NCBI GenBank assembly: GCA_019635575.1
Contig: JAHBZF010000011.1
Coordinates: 1-46,595 of the forward strand
Direction: 5' to 3'
Length of the DNA: 46,595 nucleotides
DNA from: Pseudolabrys sp.
Lineage (GTDB): Bacteria; Pseudomonadota; Alphaproteobacteria; Rhizobiales; Xanthobacteraceae
The position numbers and the translations under genes were made by a program. Positions 1-7,982 of this stretch are shown here, piece after piece. The stretch's first letter is position 1. The number at the start of each line of letters is the position of its first letter. The notes under the pieces are model-generated. The model had not been told where the DNA came from. It saw only the letters and a list, made by a program, of their open reading frames with translations, and did not search any database.

Positions 1-258
1 GATCATGATCAGACCGTGCGCGGTGGTGAACACGTTGAACTGGTGCGCTTCGTGGAAGAACTGCACCCCCGGATGCATCAGCTCGGCGCGCATCGCGATC
101 GACAGCACGCCGCCGACCACGCCGGCCATCATCGCAAACACCAAGTACATCGTGCCGATGTCCTTGTGGTTGGTCGAATAGACGAAGCGGCGCCAACCGG
201 TCGGATGACCGTGCGCGTGATCGTCATGAGCGTCGTGGGCGTGAGATGCAGTAGCCAT
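1..258 (-). CDS. ctaD: Cytochrome c oxidase subunit I, N-terminal 86 codons (cut by window edge)
   Basis: Catalytic haem-copper subunit of aa3-type cytochrome c oxidase, an inner-membrane proton pump of aerobic respiration. Only the N-terminus is present: a His/Asp-rich cytoplasmic leader (residues 1-20), then [14 protein letters not shown], the signature that opens subunit I proteins, and the first membrane segment. The frame is open to the window edge with no stop. The ATG is at 258, 30 bp after the ctaC stop on the same strand, so the two are almost certainly one operon. The family identification is firm; the rest of the gene lies to the left of the window. Confidence 0.95.
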   Translation of the reverse strand, partial: MATASHAHDAHDDHAHGHPTGWRRFVYSTNHKDIGTMYLVFAMMAGVVGGVLSIAMRAELMHPGVQFFHEAHQFNVFTTAHGLIMI

Positions 259-288
259 GATCGGATCCTCGATCGTCAAGAAGTCTGG

Positions 289-1125
289 TTATTCGGAAGC
301 CGCGAGCGACGCCGTCTTCTGCGGAGCGTCGGTGCTCGCATACTTCTTCTTCGCCTGTTCGAGCCAGGCGTTGTATTCGCCGTCGTTCACGACACGCACG
401 GCGATCGGCATGAAGGCGTGGTCCTTGCCGCACAGTTCCGAGCACTGGCCGTAGTACATGCCCTCGCGGGTGGCCTTGAACCAGGTCTCGTTGATGCGGC
501 CGGGGATCGCGTCGATCTTGATGCCGAAAGACGGCACCGCGAAGGCGTGGATCACGTCGGCGCCGGTGGTGAGGACGCGCACCACCTTGTTGACCGGGAC
601 GACGATCTCGTTGTCGACGGTGAGCAGCCGCGGCTGGCCGGGCTTGAGATCCTTCTCGGCGACCATCAGCGAGTCGAACTCGAATTTCGCGTCCGGATAG
701 CTGTAGGTCCAGAACCACTGCTTGCCGGTCGCCTTGATGGTGACCTCGGCCGGCGGGACGTTGAGCTGCAGGAACAGCAGCCGGAACGAGGGCACCGCCA
801 CGGCGGTGAGGATCAGCACCGGGACGACGGTCCAGATCACCTCGATGAAGGTGTTGTGGGTGGTGCGCGAGGGCACCGGATTGGCCTTGGCGTTGAACTT
901 GATCAGCACAACGATCAGCAGGACCAGCACGAACAGCACGATCGCCGCGATCAGCCACAGCAGATAATCGTGGAACCAGATGATGTCGGTCATCACCGGG
1001 CTGGCCGAGCTTTGAAGCCCGAGCTGCCACGGCGTGGGATGGCCGTATTCGGCGAATGCCGCCCCACCCGCCAAAATCGTCGAAATCGCGACCGAGAGAC
1101 CGATCAACCGCTTGAACAACCGCAT
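289..1125 (-). CDS. ctaC: Cytochrome c oxidase subunit II
   Basis: Subunit II of aa3 oxidase; it accepts electrons from cytochrome c through a CuA centre on the periplasmic side. The 278-residue protein has a signal sequence (1-25, ending AAFA), two membrane helices (about 55-77 and 93-113), the aromatic stretch KQWFWTYSYP (135-144) and a cupredoxin domain. The CuA ligands are visible: H193, then GQCSELCGKDHAFM with C228, E230, C232, H236 and M239. An in-frame ATG at 1227 would add 34 residues ahead of the signal peptide, so I chose ATG 1125, which has GGAGCG about 10 nt upstream. It lies 30 bp before ctaD. Confidence 0.95.
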   Translation of the reverse strand: MRLFKRLIGLSVAISTILAGGAAFAEYGHPTPWQLGLQSSASPVMTDIIWFHDYLLWLIAAIVLFVLVLLIVVLIKFNAKANPVPSRTTHNTFIEVIWTVVPVLILTAVAVPSFRLLFLQLNVPPAEVTIKATGKQWFWTYSYPDAKFEFDSLMVAEKDLKPGQPRLLTVDNEIVVPVNKVVRVLTTGADVIHAFAVPSFGIKIDAIPGRINETWFKATREGMYYGQCSELCGKDHAFMPIAVRVVNDGEYNAWLEQAKKKYASTDAPQKTASLAASE

Positions 1126-1533
1126 TGTCGTGTTCGCTCCATAGAATCCGGCCGAAGCTCTTTCGGCCGGCCCCGGCGTCCCGCACTTTTCCTTGTACGG
1201 TTCAGCGCCGCTGACACGCAGGGCCACGGGCGTGGCGATGAGCGGGACATGCGGCGGGACAGGGGGAATCCCGGTTTCTCAAACCATAATTCCAGCCGTG
1301 CCGCAATGCACCTTGTTATGGGTCTAATGCGGCGGAAGGTCTTGTTTGTGGACACCGCGGCAGACCGCCCGCGCAAGGCCGGCCGGGCCGCTTCTGCACC
1401 GAAAGGCGAACCTCCGGCCCAGCCACCGCCTTATTTACAGTCAAATTGCGGGAAGCCCTGCTTGCTTGACATGCTTGCCATGCCATGGCCCAAACGGGCG
1501 TCGCAGCGGGGCGACGCAAGATTCGGACGGCTG
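1126..1533. other. 408-bp divergent intergenic region between ctaC and the IalB-like gene
   Basis: Holds the ctaC leader on the minus strand and the upstream region of the IalB-like gene on the plus strand. Near ctaC there is a perfect 9-bp hairpin (1148-1170). A TTGACA hexamer occurs at 1466-1471 on the plus strand but has no convincing -10 partner. Open frames running through this stretch are continuations of frames antisense to ctaC and show no protein-like signal. I see no RNA gene here. Confidence 0.6.
1148..1170 (-). promoter_or_regulatory. Perfect 9-bp hairpin in the ctaC leader
   Basis: CCGGCCGAA (1148-1156) pairs with TTCGGCCGG (1162-1170) around a 5-nt loop. The hairpin ends 22 bp upstream of the ctaC ATG and just before its GGAGCG ribosome-binding site. 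There is no U-tract, so it is not an obvious terminator; it may be an mRNA stability or translation element, or a protein-binding dyad. Confidence 0.45.
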
Positions 1534-2052
1534 ATGCGTATTCTCCCCCTTTTTCCGCGCCTCTTCACGCTGGCGCCCCTCCTGCTCCTTGCTGTCGCGG
1601 CGCTCCCTGCCTCCGCCTTCGCGCAGGGTGCGGTGCGCTCGGTGCATCAGGAGTGGCAGATTCGCTGCGATACGCCGCCCGGTGCGCAGGCCGAGCAATG
1701 TGCCCTGATGCAGACGGTGGTCGACGAGACCCGCGCCAACGTCTCCCTCACCGTGCTGGTGCTCAAAACCGCCGACCACAAGAGCACCATGCTGCGGGTG
1801 GTCGCGCCGCTGAGCGTGCTGCTGCCGAGCGGACTCGGCCTCAAGATCGACAACAAGGATGTCGGCCGGGCCGGCTTCGTGCGCTGCCTGCCGAACGGCT
1901 GCATCGCCGAGGTGATCATGGACGATAACCTGATCAAGCAGTTACGCACCGGCACCACCGCGACCTTCATCATCTTCCAGACGCCGGAAGAAGGCATCGG
2001 CTTTCCGTTGAGCCTGAAGGGCTTCGGCGAAGGCTTCGACAAGCTGCCGTAA
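1534..2052 (+). CDS. IalB-family (invasion-associated locus B) secreted protein
   Basis: Small exported protein of the IalB family, named for Bartonella invasion locus B and widespread in non-pathogenic Rhizobiales, where its role is unknown. It has 172 residues, a clear signal peptide (1-30, ending ASAFA), and the family pattern of a W-x-x-x-C start (WQIRC, C45), C56, and a late CLPNGC pair (C118, C123), which suggests two periplasmic disulfides. The ATG at 1534 sits directly before the signal peptide. In-frame ATGs upstream (for example in the MPWPKR region near 1480) would only add a charged extension. The hydratase-like gene follows after 15 bp, so the two may be co-transcribed. Confidence 0.8.
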   Translation: MRILPLFPRLFTLAPLLLLAVAALPASAFAQGAVRSVHQEWQIRCDTPPGAQAEQCALMQTVVDETRANVSLTVLVLKTADHKSTMLRVVAPLSVLLPSGLGLKIDNKDVGRAGFVRCLPNGCIAEVIMDDNLIKQLRTGTTATFIIFQTPEEGIGFPLSLKGFGEGFDKLP

Positions 2053-2067
2053 CATGCGGGCTTGACC

Positions 2068-2766
2068 ATGCAGGCTTGGGACGACCCGCGCATCGTCAGC
2101 GGCCTGACCACGCAACTGGCGCGGCGGCGCGCCCGCATCGCCGCCGGCGAACGCCCGATCGGCTGGAAGCTCGGGCTCGGCGCACCGGCCATGCTGGAGA
2201 AATTCGCGCTCAAGGCACCGCTGATCGGCCATCTGTTTCAGGCCGGCACGCTGGCCGCCGGCGACACCGCCTCGCTGAAGGGCTACGGCAAGCCGATCGC
2301 CGAACCGGAAATCGCCGTGACCATGGGGACCGATCTCGCCCCCGATGCCGACGCGACGACGGCGCTGGCCGCCATCCGCTCGCTGGCGCCAGCGATCGAG
2401 ATCGCCGACATGACGCCGCCCCCGGCCGATATCACCGCGATCCTCGCCGACAATATCTTCCACCGCCATGTGGTGTTCGGCACCGCCTCCCGTCCCGGCG
2501 GCGACACGACGGACCTGACGGCGCGGGTGATCCGCCGCAGCGTGGAATCGGCGCGCAGCGACACGCCCGAGGCGCTGACCGGCAAGATCGTCGATCTGGT
2601 GCGCCATGTGGCCGGAACGCTGGCCGCTCATGGCGAGAAGCTCGCCGCCGGCGACGTCGTCATCTGCGGTTCGATCACGCCGCCGATCGCGCTCGAACCG
2701 GACGAGACCGAACTGACCTACTGGCTCGACCCGATCGGATCGGTGTCGGTCAAATTGTCCCGGTGA
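2068..2766 (+). CDS. 2-keto-4-pentenoate hydratase / FAH-fold family protein
   Basis: Member of the MhpD-like branch of the fumarylacetoacetate hydrolase fold, whose enzymes hydrate or decarboxylate 2-oxo-pentenoates in aromatic meta-cleavage using a divalent metal. In 232 residues I see IGWKLGLGAP (31-40), KPIAEPEIAV (75-84) with acidic metal-ligand candidates E79 and E81, EIAD (111-114), and the C-terminal GDVVICGSITPP stretch typical of the family. A TTG at 2062 could add two residues; the ATG at 2068 is preferred. No other aromatic degradation genes are nearby, so the physiological substrate is open. It lies 15 bp after the IalB-like gene. Confidence 0.75.
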   Translation: MQAWDDPRIVSGLTTQLARRRARIAAGERPIGWKLGLGAPAMLEKFALKAPLIGHLFQAGTLAAGDTASLKGYGKPIAEPEIAVTMGTDLAPDADATTALAAIRSLAPAIEIADMTPPPADITAILADNIFHRHVVFGTASRPGGDTTDLTARVIRRSVESARSDTPEALTGKIVDLVRHVAGTLAAHGEKLAAGDVVICGSITPPIALEPDETELTYWLDPIGSVSVKLSR

Positions 2767-2811
2767 AATTGCCGTCCTGAAAATGTCACGCCACGGACCT
2801 CGCGGGAGCGA

Positions 2812-2848
2812 TGCTCCGGTCTTATCTTGGGGGACGAACACCGGAGCA
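2812..2848 (+). promoter_or_regulatory. Inverted repeat overlapping the tldD ribosome-binding site
   Basis: TGCTCCGGT (2812-2820) is the exact reverse complement of ACCGGAGCA (2840-2848), with 19 nt between. The second arm contains GGAG (2843-2846), the best Shine-Dalgarno candidate for the tldD ATG at 2857. A folded leader would bury that site. It could equally be a DNA-level operator. Confidence 0.4.
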
Positions 2849-2856
2849 CGCCCCTT

Positions 2857-4287
2857 ATGGACACGTCGGATAAGTCCCTCTCCTCCCTGATCGATCGCGC
2901 CGGCCTCGACCGCGGCCGCGTCACCAGGCTCATCGGCCATGGCCTCGAAGGCGCCGACGACGGGGAACTGTTCCTCGAATACCGCCAGAGCGAAGCACTT
3001 GCTTACGACAACGGCCGGCTGAAGCAGGCGACCTACGACACCGCCCAGGGTTTCGGCCTGCGCGCCGTCAAGGACGACGCGGTCGGCTACGCGCATGCCT
3101 CCGACATGTCGGAAGGCGCGATCGCTCGCGCCGCCGACGCGGTGCGCGCGGTCAAGACCGGCTATGCCGGCCAGTTCGCGGCGCCCCCTACCCGTACCAA
3201 TGTCCGTCTCTACGGCGACGACAATCCGCTCGGCACGCCGGCGTTCGACGCCAAGGTCGCGCTGCTGGAAACCATCGACGCCTATGCGCGCGCCAAAGAC
3301 CCGCGCGTGCGGCAGGTGTCGGCCAGCATCGCCGCCACCTGGCAGGTGGTGGAGATTTTACGGCCCGACGGCGAGGCCTATCGCGACATCCGCCCGCTGG
3401 TGCGGCTCAACGTGTCGGTGGTCGTCGGCGACGGCACGCGCCAGGAAACTGGCAGCCACGGGTTCGGCGGCCGCGAGGGCTATCAGCGTTTCATCGAGAC
3501 CCATGCCTGGCAGGGCGCGGTCGATGAAGCGGTGCGGCAGGCGCTGGTCAATCTCGACGCCGTCCCCGCGCCCGCCGGCGAGATGGACGTGGTGCTCGGC
3601 GCCGGCTGGCCCGGCGTGATGCTGCACGAAGCGGTCGGCCACGGCCTCGAAGGCGATTTCAACCGCAAGCAGACCTCGGCCTTCGCCGGCCTGATGGGCC
3701 AGCAGGTCGCGGCGAAAGGCGTCACCGTGGTCGACGACGGCACCATCGCCGTGCGGCGCGGCTCGCTGTCGATCGACGACGAAGGCACGCCGACCAGCCG
3801 CACCGTACTGATCGAGGACGGCATCCTGGTCGGCTACATGCAGGACCGGCAGAACGCGCGGCTGATGAACATGAAGCCGACCGGCAACGGCCGGCGCGAA
3901 AGCCACGCGCATGTGCCGATGCCGCGCATGACCAACACCTACATGCTCGACGGCGACAAGCCGCGCGAGGAGATCATCGCGTCGGTGAAGAACGGCCTCT
4001 ACGCCGTGAATTTCGGCGGCGGGCAGGTCGACATCACCTCGGGCAAATATGTGTTCCAGTGCACCGAGGCGTACAAGATCGAGAACGGCAAGGTCACCGC
4101 GCCGGTGAAGGGCGCGATGCTGATCGGCAACGGCCCGACCGACCTGCATCGCATCTCGATGATCGGCAACGATTTCGCGCTCGATCCGGGCATCGGCACC
4201 TGCGGCAAGAATGGTCAGGGCGTGCCGGTCGGCGTCGGTCAGCCGTCGCTGCGTATGGATCGCATCACCGTCGGCGGCACGGCGTAA
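2857..4287 (+). CDS. tldD: TldD metalloprotease subunit
   Basis: TldD partners with PmbA/TldE to form a cytoplasmic zinc-dependent protease that trims unfolded or leader peptides; in E. coli it is involved in microcin B17 maturation and CcdA turnover. The protein has 476 residues, the usual TldD length. The metal-binding HEAVGHGLEGD begins at about residue 257 (HExxxH), and the late GTCGKNGQGVPVGVGQP region supplies the conserved cysteine near residue 449. The frame extends to a TTG at 2827, but the ATG at 2857 gives a normal N-terminus (MDTSDKSL). PmbA is not in this window. A strong terminator follows at 4314. Confidence 0.93.
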   Translation: MDTSDKSLSSLIDRAGLDRGRVTRLIGHGLEGADDGELFLEYRQSEALAYDNGRLKQATYDTAQGFGLRAVKDDAVGYAHASDMSEGAIARAADAVRAVKTGYAGQFAAPPTRTNVRLYGDDNPLGTPAFDAKVALLETIDAYARAKDPRVRQVSASIAATWQVVEILRPDGEAYRDIRPLVRLNVSVVVGDGTRQETGSHGFGGREGYQRFIETHAWQGAVDEAVRQALVNLDAVPAPAGEMDVVLGAGWPGVMLHEAVGHGLEGDFNRKQTSAFAGLMGQQVAAKGVTVVDDGTIAVRRGSLSIDDEGTPTSRTVLIEDGILVGYMQDRQNARLMNMKPTGNGRRESHAHVPMPRMTNTYMLDGDKPREEIIASVKNGLYAVNFGGGQVDITSGKYVFQCTEAYKIENGKVTAPVKGAMLIGNGPTDLHRISMIGNDFALDPGIGTCGKNGQGVPVGVGQPSLRMDRITVGGTA

Positions 4288-4313
4288 CGCCGACAGACGA
4301 CATGATGTTATGA

Positions 4314-4346
4314 GACGCTCGCGGCCACACCGCGAGCGTCTTTATT
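4314..4346 (+). terminator. Rho-independent terminator after tldD
   Basis: An 11-bp perfect stem (GACGCTCGCGG at 4314-4324, complement at 4330-4340) with loop CCACA is followed by TTTATTTT. It sits 27 bp after the tldD stop and faces the convergent PAN-domain gene. Confidence 0.85.
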
Positions 4347-4370
4347 TTGAGTGGCGTTTGCAGCGCGCCC

Positions 4371-4916
4371 TCAGCGCACCACGCCGGAAATGCAGCAGGG
4401 CTTGGCGCGCGGGCGCGTCACACGCTCCTTGAGATAACAGCGCGGCGTGGTCGAGCCATAGCCGGGGCGCAGATAGGTCCAGGCGCGACAGCGACGGTCG
4501 GCCTCGCAACTCGCCCGGCATTGCGCCTCGGCGGCGCCGACCGCCATCTCGTAGGTTCGGTAATCGCCGCCGATCCGGTCGGTGGAATATTCCTCGGGGC
4601 CGGTGCGCGGCTCGATCACGCCCGCACCCTTGACGCCGGACGAGCAGCATTTGTCCTCGACCCGCGGCGGCACGTCATTTTTCAGCCAGCACATCGCCTG
4701 GACTGCTGCCGTACGCGGATAGGAGAAGCTCCAGGCACGGCACTTGCTGTCGCGCTCGCAGCGGGCGGAGCAGACCGCCGGATCGCCGGAGCGAACCGCG
4801 AAGCTGGTGTAATCGCCGCCGCGGCGGTCGAAGCCGGTCTGGGCATTGGCCGATCCCGGTGACAGGACCGCCAGTCCAAACAGCAGGGGTAGCAGCAGAA
4901 GGAGCAGGGACCTCAT
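4371..4916 (-). CDS. Secreted protein with two PAN/apple domains
   Basis: Exported 181-residue protein made of two tandem PAN-type modules, disulfide-bonded folds used for protein or carbohydrate binding. A signal peptide covers about 1-25 (ending SANA). Module 1 opens RRGGDYTSF and module 2 opens RIGGDYRTYE; each then shows the C-x3-C...C-R-A-W pattern (CSARCERDSKCRAWSF; CRASCEADRRCRAWTY), a later C-W-L-K or C-Y-L-K, and a closing CC. I chose ATG 4916 because it lies directly before the hydrophobic leader; ATGs at 4949 and 4958 would add up to 14 residues. It is divergent from the membrane protein at 4980. The ligand is unknown. Confidence 0.75.
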   Translation of the reverse strand: MRSLLLLLLPLLFGLAVLSPGSANAQTGFDRRGGDYTSFAVRSGDPAVCSARCERDSKCRAWSFSYPRTAAVQAMCWLKNDVPPRVEDKCCSSGVKGAGVIEPRTGPEEYSTDRIGGDYRTYEMAVGAAEAQCRASCEADRRCRAWTYLRPGYGSTTPRCYLKERVTRPRAKPCCISGVVR

Positions 4917-4979
4917 CGTCCGGACTTTGGTTTGGCGGCCCCCGTTCATATTCGGCATGTTAAAGAAGCCGACCAACCG

Positions 4980-6365
4980 ATGCGAGTGCCGATGCCCGAT
5001 GGCGCGTTGAAATTCACAGTCGCGGCGCCCCGCAGTGCCGCCCGCCTGACCGAGGCGGTCCTCGCGGTGGCCGCGACCATGCTGCTGGCGCTGCCGGCGC
5101 TGTGGAACGGCTTTCCGCTGCTGGAATATGACACCGGCGGCTACCTCGCCCGCTGGTACGAGGGCTATCTGGTGCCGAGCCGGCCGGCGCCCTATGGCCT
5201 GCTGCTCAATCTCGGCTCGCTGCTGGATTTCTGGCCGGTGGTCGCGCTGCAATGCGCGCTGACGGTGTGGGTCGTGACGCTGACGATGCGCAGCCACGGT
5301 TTGCAGCCGCGTCCCCTCACCCGGCTGGCGATCTTCATCATGCTCGCGCTCGCGACCACGCTGCCGTGGATCGCCAGCGTGCTGCTGACCGACATCTTCA
5401 TCGGCCTCGCCGTGCTCGGCTTGTATCTGATGATCTTTCGCGCCGGCGATCTCGACCGGATCGAGCGCACCGCGTTGATCGTCATCATCGCGCTTGCCGC
5501 CGCCACCCACAGCGCCAGCCTGCTGCTGGTGATCGCGCTTGGCACCCTCGCCGCCGCCGGCGCTTGGCTGTGGCCGGCGCTCGTACCGCGTGCGGCATTG
5601 AAGCCGGTGACGAGCGCCATCGTGCTTGGCTTCGTCATCCTGCTCGCCGGCAATTTCGTCGTCACCAAGCGGCTTGCCTGGACGCCCGGCGGCTACGGCA
5701 TCGTATTCGGACGGTTGCTGGAGGATGGCGTCGTCAACCGCTATCTCGACGACCATTGCGGCCAGCGGCAGTTCAAACTGTGCGCGGTGCGCAACACGCT
5801 GCCGCGCAACGCCGACGTATTCCTGTGGGGCGACGAGACGTTCAACCGGCTCGGCCGCTTCGACGGCCTCGGCGCGGAGATGCGCACCATCGTGCTGGAA
5901 AGCCTCGCCGACTATCCGCTGGAGAACATCTGGCTGGCGATCCGCGCCGCCGCACGGCAGACGGTCAGCGTCCGCACCGGCGAAGGCGTGCTCGATTCGA
6001 TCTGGCACACTTACGGCATGATCGAGGATCACACACCGTGGAACGTGCCGGCGATGCGCGCGGCGCGGCAGCAACACGGCGTGCTGCATTTCGAGGGCAT
6101 CAACCGGCTCCATGTGCCGGTGGCGCTGCTCTCGATGCTGATGCTGCTGGCGCCGCTGCTGCTGGCGCTCTGGCGACGCCGCACGGATTCGATCACGCCG
6201 CTCGCGGCCAGCGTGACGCTGGCGATTCTCGTCAATGCGGCGATCCTCGGTCCGCTGTCCAATCCGCACGACCGGTACGGCGCGCGCATCGTCTGGCTGG
6301 CACCGCTCGTCGTCGCGCTGTGGCTGACGCAACGGCGCGAGACGGAAACGGACACCGGAAAATAG
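4980..6365 (+). CDS. Polytopic membrane protein, GT-C glycosyltransferase-like
   Basis: A 461-residue integral membrane protein with about nine hydrophobic segments. After the first (residues about 22-40) comes FPLLEYDTGGYLARWYEGY, an acidic, aromatic extracytoplasmic loop like the first loop of GT-C enzymes that use polyprenyl-phosphate sugars. A long soluble stretch (about 240-380) contains two cysteines (HCGQRQFKLC), followed by more membrane helices. GT-C assignment is inference from topology and this loop; I recognise no precise family. Start options are TTG 4932, ATG 4980 and ATG 4992. Only 63 bp separate it from the divergent PAN-domain gene. Confidence 0.6.
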   Translation: MRVPMPDGALKFTVAAPRSAARLTEAVLAVAATMLLALPALWNGFPLLEYDTGGYLARWYEGYLVPSRPAPYGLLLNLGSLLDFWPVVALQCALTVWVVTLTMRSHGLQPRPLTRLAIFIMLALATTLPWIASVLLTDIFIGLAVLGLYLMIFRAGDLDRIERTALIVIIALAAATHSASLLLVIALGTLAAAGAWLWPALVPRAALKPVTSAIVLGFVILLAGNFVVTKRLAWTPGGYGIVFGRLLEDGVVNRYLDDHCGQRQFKLCAVRNTLPRNADVFLWGDETFNRLGRFDGLGAEMRTIVLESLADYPLENIWLAIRAAARQTVSVRTGEGVLDSIWHTYGMIEDHTPWNVPAMRAARQQHGVLHFEGINRLHVPVALLSMLMLLAPLLLALWRRRTDSITPLAASVTLAILVNAAILGPLSNPHDRYGARIVWLAPLVVALWLTQRRETETDTGK

Positions 6366-6400
6366 ACGCCCGCCGGACGGGCATCCGGCGGGCGTTGCGA
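6366..6400 (-). terminator. Hairpin terminator between the GT-C-like gene and the DUF1127 gene
   Basis: A perfect 12-bp stem (ACGCCCGCCGGA at 6366-6377, complement at 6384-6395) has a 6-nt loop. Read on the minus strand the hairpin is followed by CTATTTTCC, so it suits the DUF1127 transcript best. The plus side has only TTGCG, so termination of the membrane-protein gene would be weaker. Confidence 0.65.
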
Positions 6401-6467
6401 TCCGCGCGAGAGGGGCTTCGCGGGGATCAGCGGCCGGCGAGAGGCACCGGCCGCAAGGCTTGAGGGA

Positions 6468-6842
6468 TCACGCCTTCGGCGACGGCGCGTCGTGAAAACC
6501 GAGGTTGAGGCGATGCCGGCGCAGTCGACGCTCGAGCGCGCGGGTGCGCAGCAGCGTGGTCGGATCGTCCCACATCGGCGCCGTGGTGGCGTCACGCACG
6601 TCGGAGCGCGTCAGACCGATATCGGCGAGCATGCGCGCGTCGAGATGCGCGAGCACGGCCGCCGCCCGGCGATTCTGCACGCCGCGCACCACGCGTTTGG
6701 CGAAGCGGAGCAGCATGGCGATCAGCACCAGCGAAGCCTGCACCACAGCGCCGAACGCAATCGGCAAAATCAGGCGCGGGGCGGCGAAACGTGAGGAAAT
6801 CTGCCGCTGAGTCGATGATGTTTCGAGGCTTTGAGCAGTCAT
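6468..6842 (-). CDS. DUF1127 (YjiS-like) domain protein
   Basis: A 124-residue protein with the arginine-rich DUF1127 motif near its middle: RRAAAVLAHLDARMLADIGL, then TRSDVR. Small DUF1127 proteins in Agrobacterium and Rhodobacter have been linked to RNA turnover and phosphate or carbon metabolism. This one is longer than the usual 45-90 residues: an N-terminal extension contains a hydrophobic segment (about 22-45) and the tail is basic. It is divergent from a LysR regulator 254 bp away, a common arrangement for regulator and target; that link is inference. Confidence 0.75.
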   Translation of the reverse strand: MTAQSLETSSTQRQISSRFAAPRLILPIAFGAVVQASLVLIAMLLRFAKRVVRGVQNRRAAAVLAHLDARMLADIGLTRSDVRDATTAPMWDDPTTLLRTRALERRLRRHRLNLGFHDAPSPKA

Positions 6843-6985
6843 GGTTGCCTCCTGTACTGTGCTTCTGAGCCTTCCGGATTTCGGGACGCAGCCTCACCCT
6901 GGCGGACAGCCGTGTCGGCCGCCCACCCGAAAACTCCGCCCGAAATGCGCTTACGGGCATGATCTATGCGCCTGCGGGATTGATA

Positions 6986-7030
6986 AGTGAAACGAATGTT
7001 TTTAATCTGACTGATGAACTTCACTGATGA
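6986..7030. promoter_or_regulatory. Repeat-containing candidate regulatory site in the DUF1127/LysR divergent region
   Basis: This AT-rich stretch in an otherwise GC-rich 254-bp gap holds an inverted pair AGTGAA (6986-6991) / TTCACT (7020-7025) and a direct pair ACTGATGA (7010-7017 and 7023-7030). Such spacing is compatible with LysR-type binding, but no single T-N11-A site stands out. Confidence 0.3.
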
Positions 7031-7096
7031 CTTGCTGACGACCCGCAGTCCGTACCCCGCCGGGCCCTTCCCCCCGGCTCAACCGACGAGGCCGGC

Positions 7097-7978
7097 ATGA
7101 CCGCGCTGATCGACATCGACCAGCTCCGCACCTTCATCGCGATTTCCGAAACCGGCAGCTTCACCCGCGCCGCGGAGATGGTGAACAAGACCCAGTCCGC
7201 CGTTTCGATGCAGATGAAGCGGCTGGAGGAACGCATCGAGCGGCCGATCTTCGTGCGCGACGGGCGCGCGTCGAAGCTCACCGAAGACGGAATGCGGCTG
7301 CTCGATTACGCGCGCCGCATCGTCAAGCTGAACATGGAAACCATCGCCGCGTTCTCGGCCAAGGAATTGTTCGGCCGCGTGCGGCTGGGCGTCCCCGACG
7401 ACTACGCCGACCGCTATCTGCCCGAGATCATGGCGCGGTTCTCGCGCGCCTATCCCGGCGTCGAACTCTCGGTAATCTGCGAGCCATCGGTCGACCTGCT
7501 CGATCGCATCGATTCGAGCGAGCTCGATCTCGCCATCGTCACCAATTGCGAGGCGCGGCGTGTCGCCGAGACATTCCGCCGCGAGCGGCTGCTGTGGGTG
7601 ACATCGAACCGGCACGCCACCCACACCGAGGATCCGCTGCCGCTGGCGCTCGGCCGGCCGAGCTGTGCCTGGCGGCGTACCGCGATCGACGAGATGGAGA
7701 AAATCAACAAGCCGCACCGCATTCTCTACACCAGCTCCAATGCCGGCGCGGTCGCCGCCGCGGTGCTGGCGGGCCTTGCGGTGTCGGTGCTCGCGGAATC
7801 CGGTTTGCGGCCGGGTATGCGCGTGCTCACCGCCGCCGACGGTTTCCCGGAATTGCCATCGTGCCGGATCGGCCTCGTTCGCAATCCGCGCGAGTCGTCA
7901 CCGCTCGCCGATGCACTCGCCGAGCACATCATCTCCTCGCTCGACAACCTGTCGGACGCGAGCCAGGCAGCGGAGTGA
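7097..7978 (+). CDS. LysR-family transcriptional regulator
   Basis: A 293-residue LysR regulator, normal length. The winged helix-turn-helix is at about residues 5-65: DIDQLRTFIAISETGSFTRA, then the recognition helix around NKTQSAVSMQMKRLEE. The remainder is the periplasmic-binding-protein-like effector domain. The LrhA/HexA-type start (ID-x-QLRTF-x-AI) and the IERPIFVRDG wing are visible. The ATG at 7097 is preceded by a GACGAGG-like ribosome-binding site. It is divergent from the DUF1127 gene, the most likely target; the effector is unknown. It ends 4 bp before the convergent ybaK-like gene. Confidence 0.9.
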   Translation: MTALIDIDQLRTFIAISETGSFTRAAEMVNKTQSAVSMQMKRLEERIERPIFVRDGRASKLTEDGMRLLDYARRIVKLNMETIAAFSAKELFGRVRLGVPDDYADRYLPEIMARFSRAYPGVELSVICEPSVDLLDRIDSSELDLAIVTNCEARRVAETFRRERLLWVTSNRHATHTEDPLPLALGRPSCAWRRTAIDEMEKINKPHRILYTSSNAGAVAAAVLAGLAVSVLAESGLRPGMRVLTAADGFPELPSCRIGLVRNPRESSPLADALAEHIISSLDNLSDASQAAE

Positions 7979-7982
7979 AGCG

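Noticed and set aside
16..2052. A 678-codon open frame on the plus strand
   Set aside because: Most of it is antisense to ctaD and ctaC and has no protein-like sequence; only the last 172 codons (IalB-like) are a real gene.
4917..6332. Long minus-strand extension of the PAN-domain gene
   Set aside because: It is Arg/His/Gln-rich sequence antisense to the membrane protein; the real gene starts at the signal peptide at 4916.
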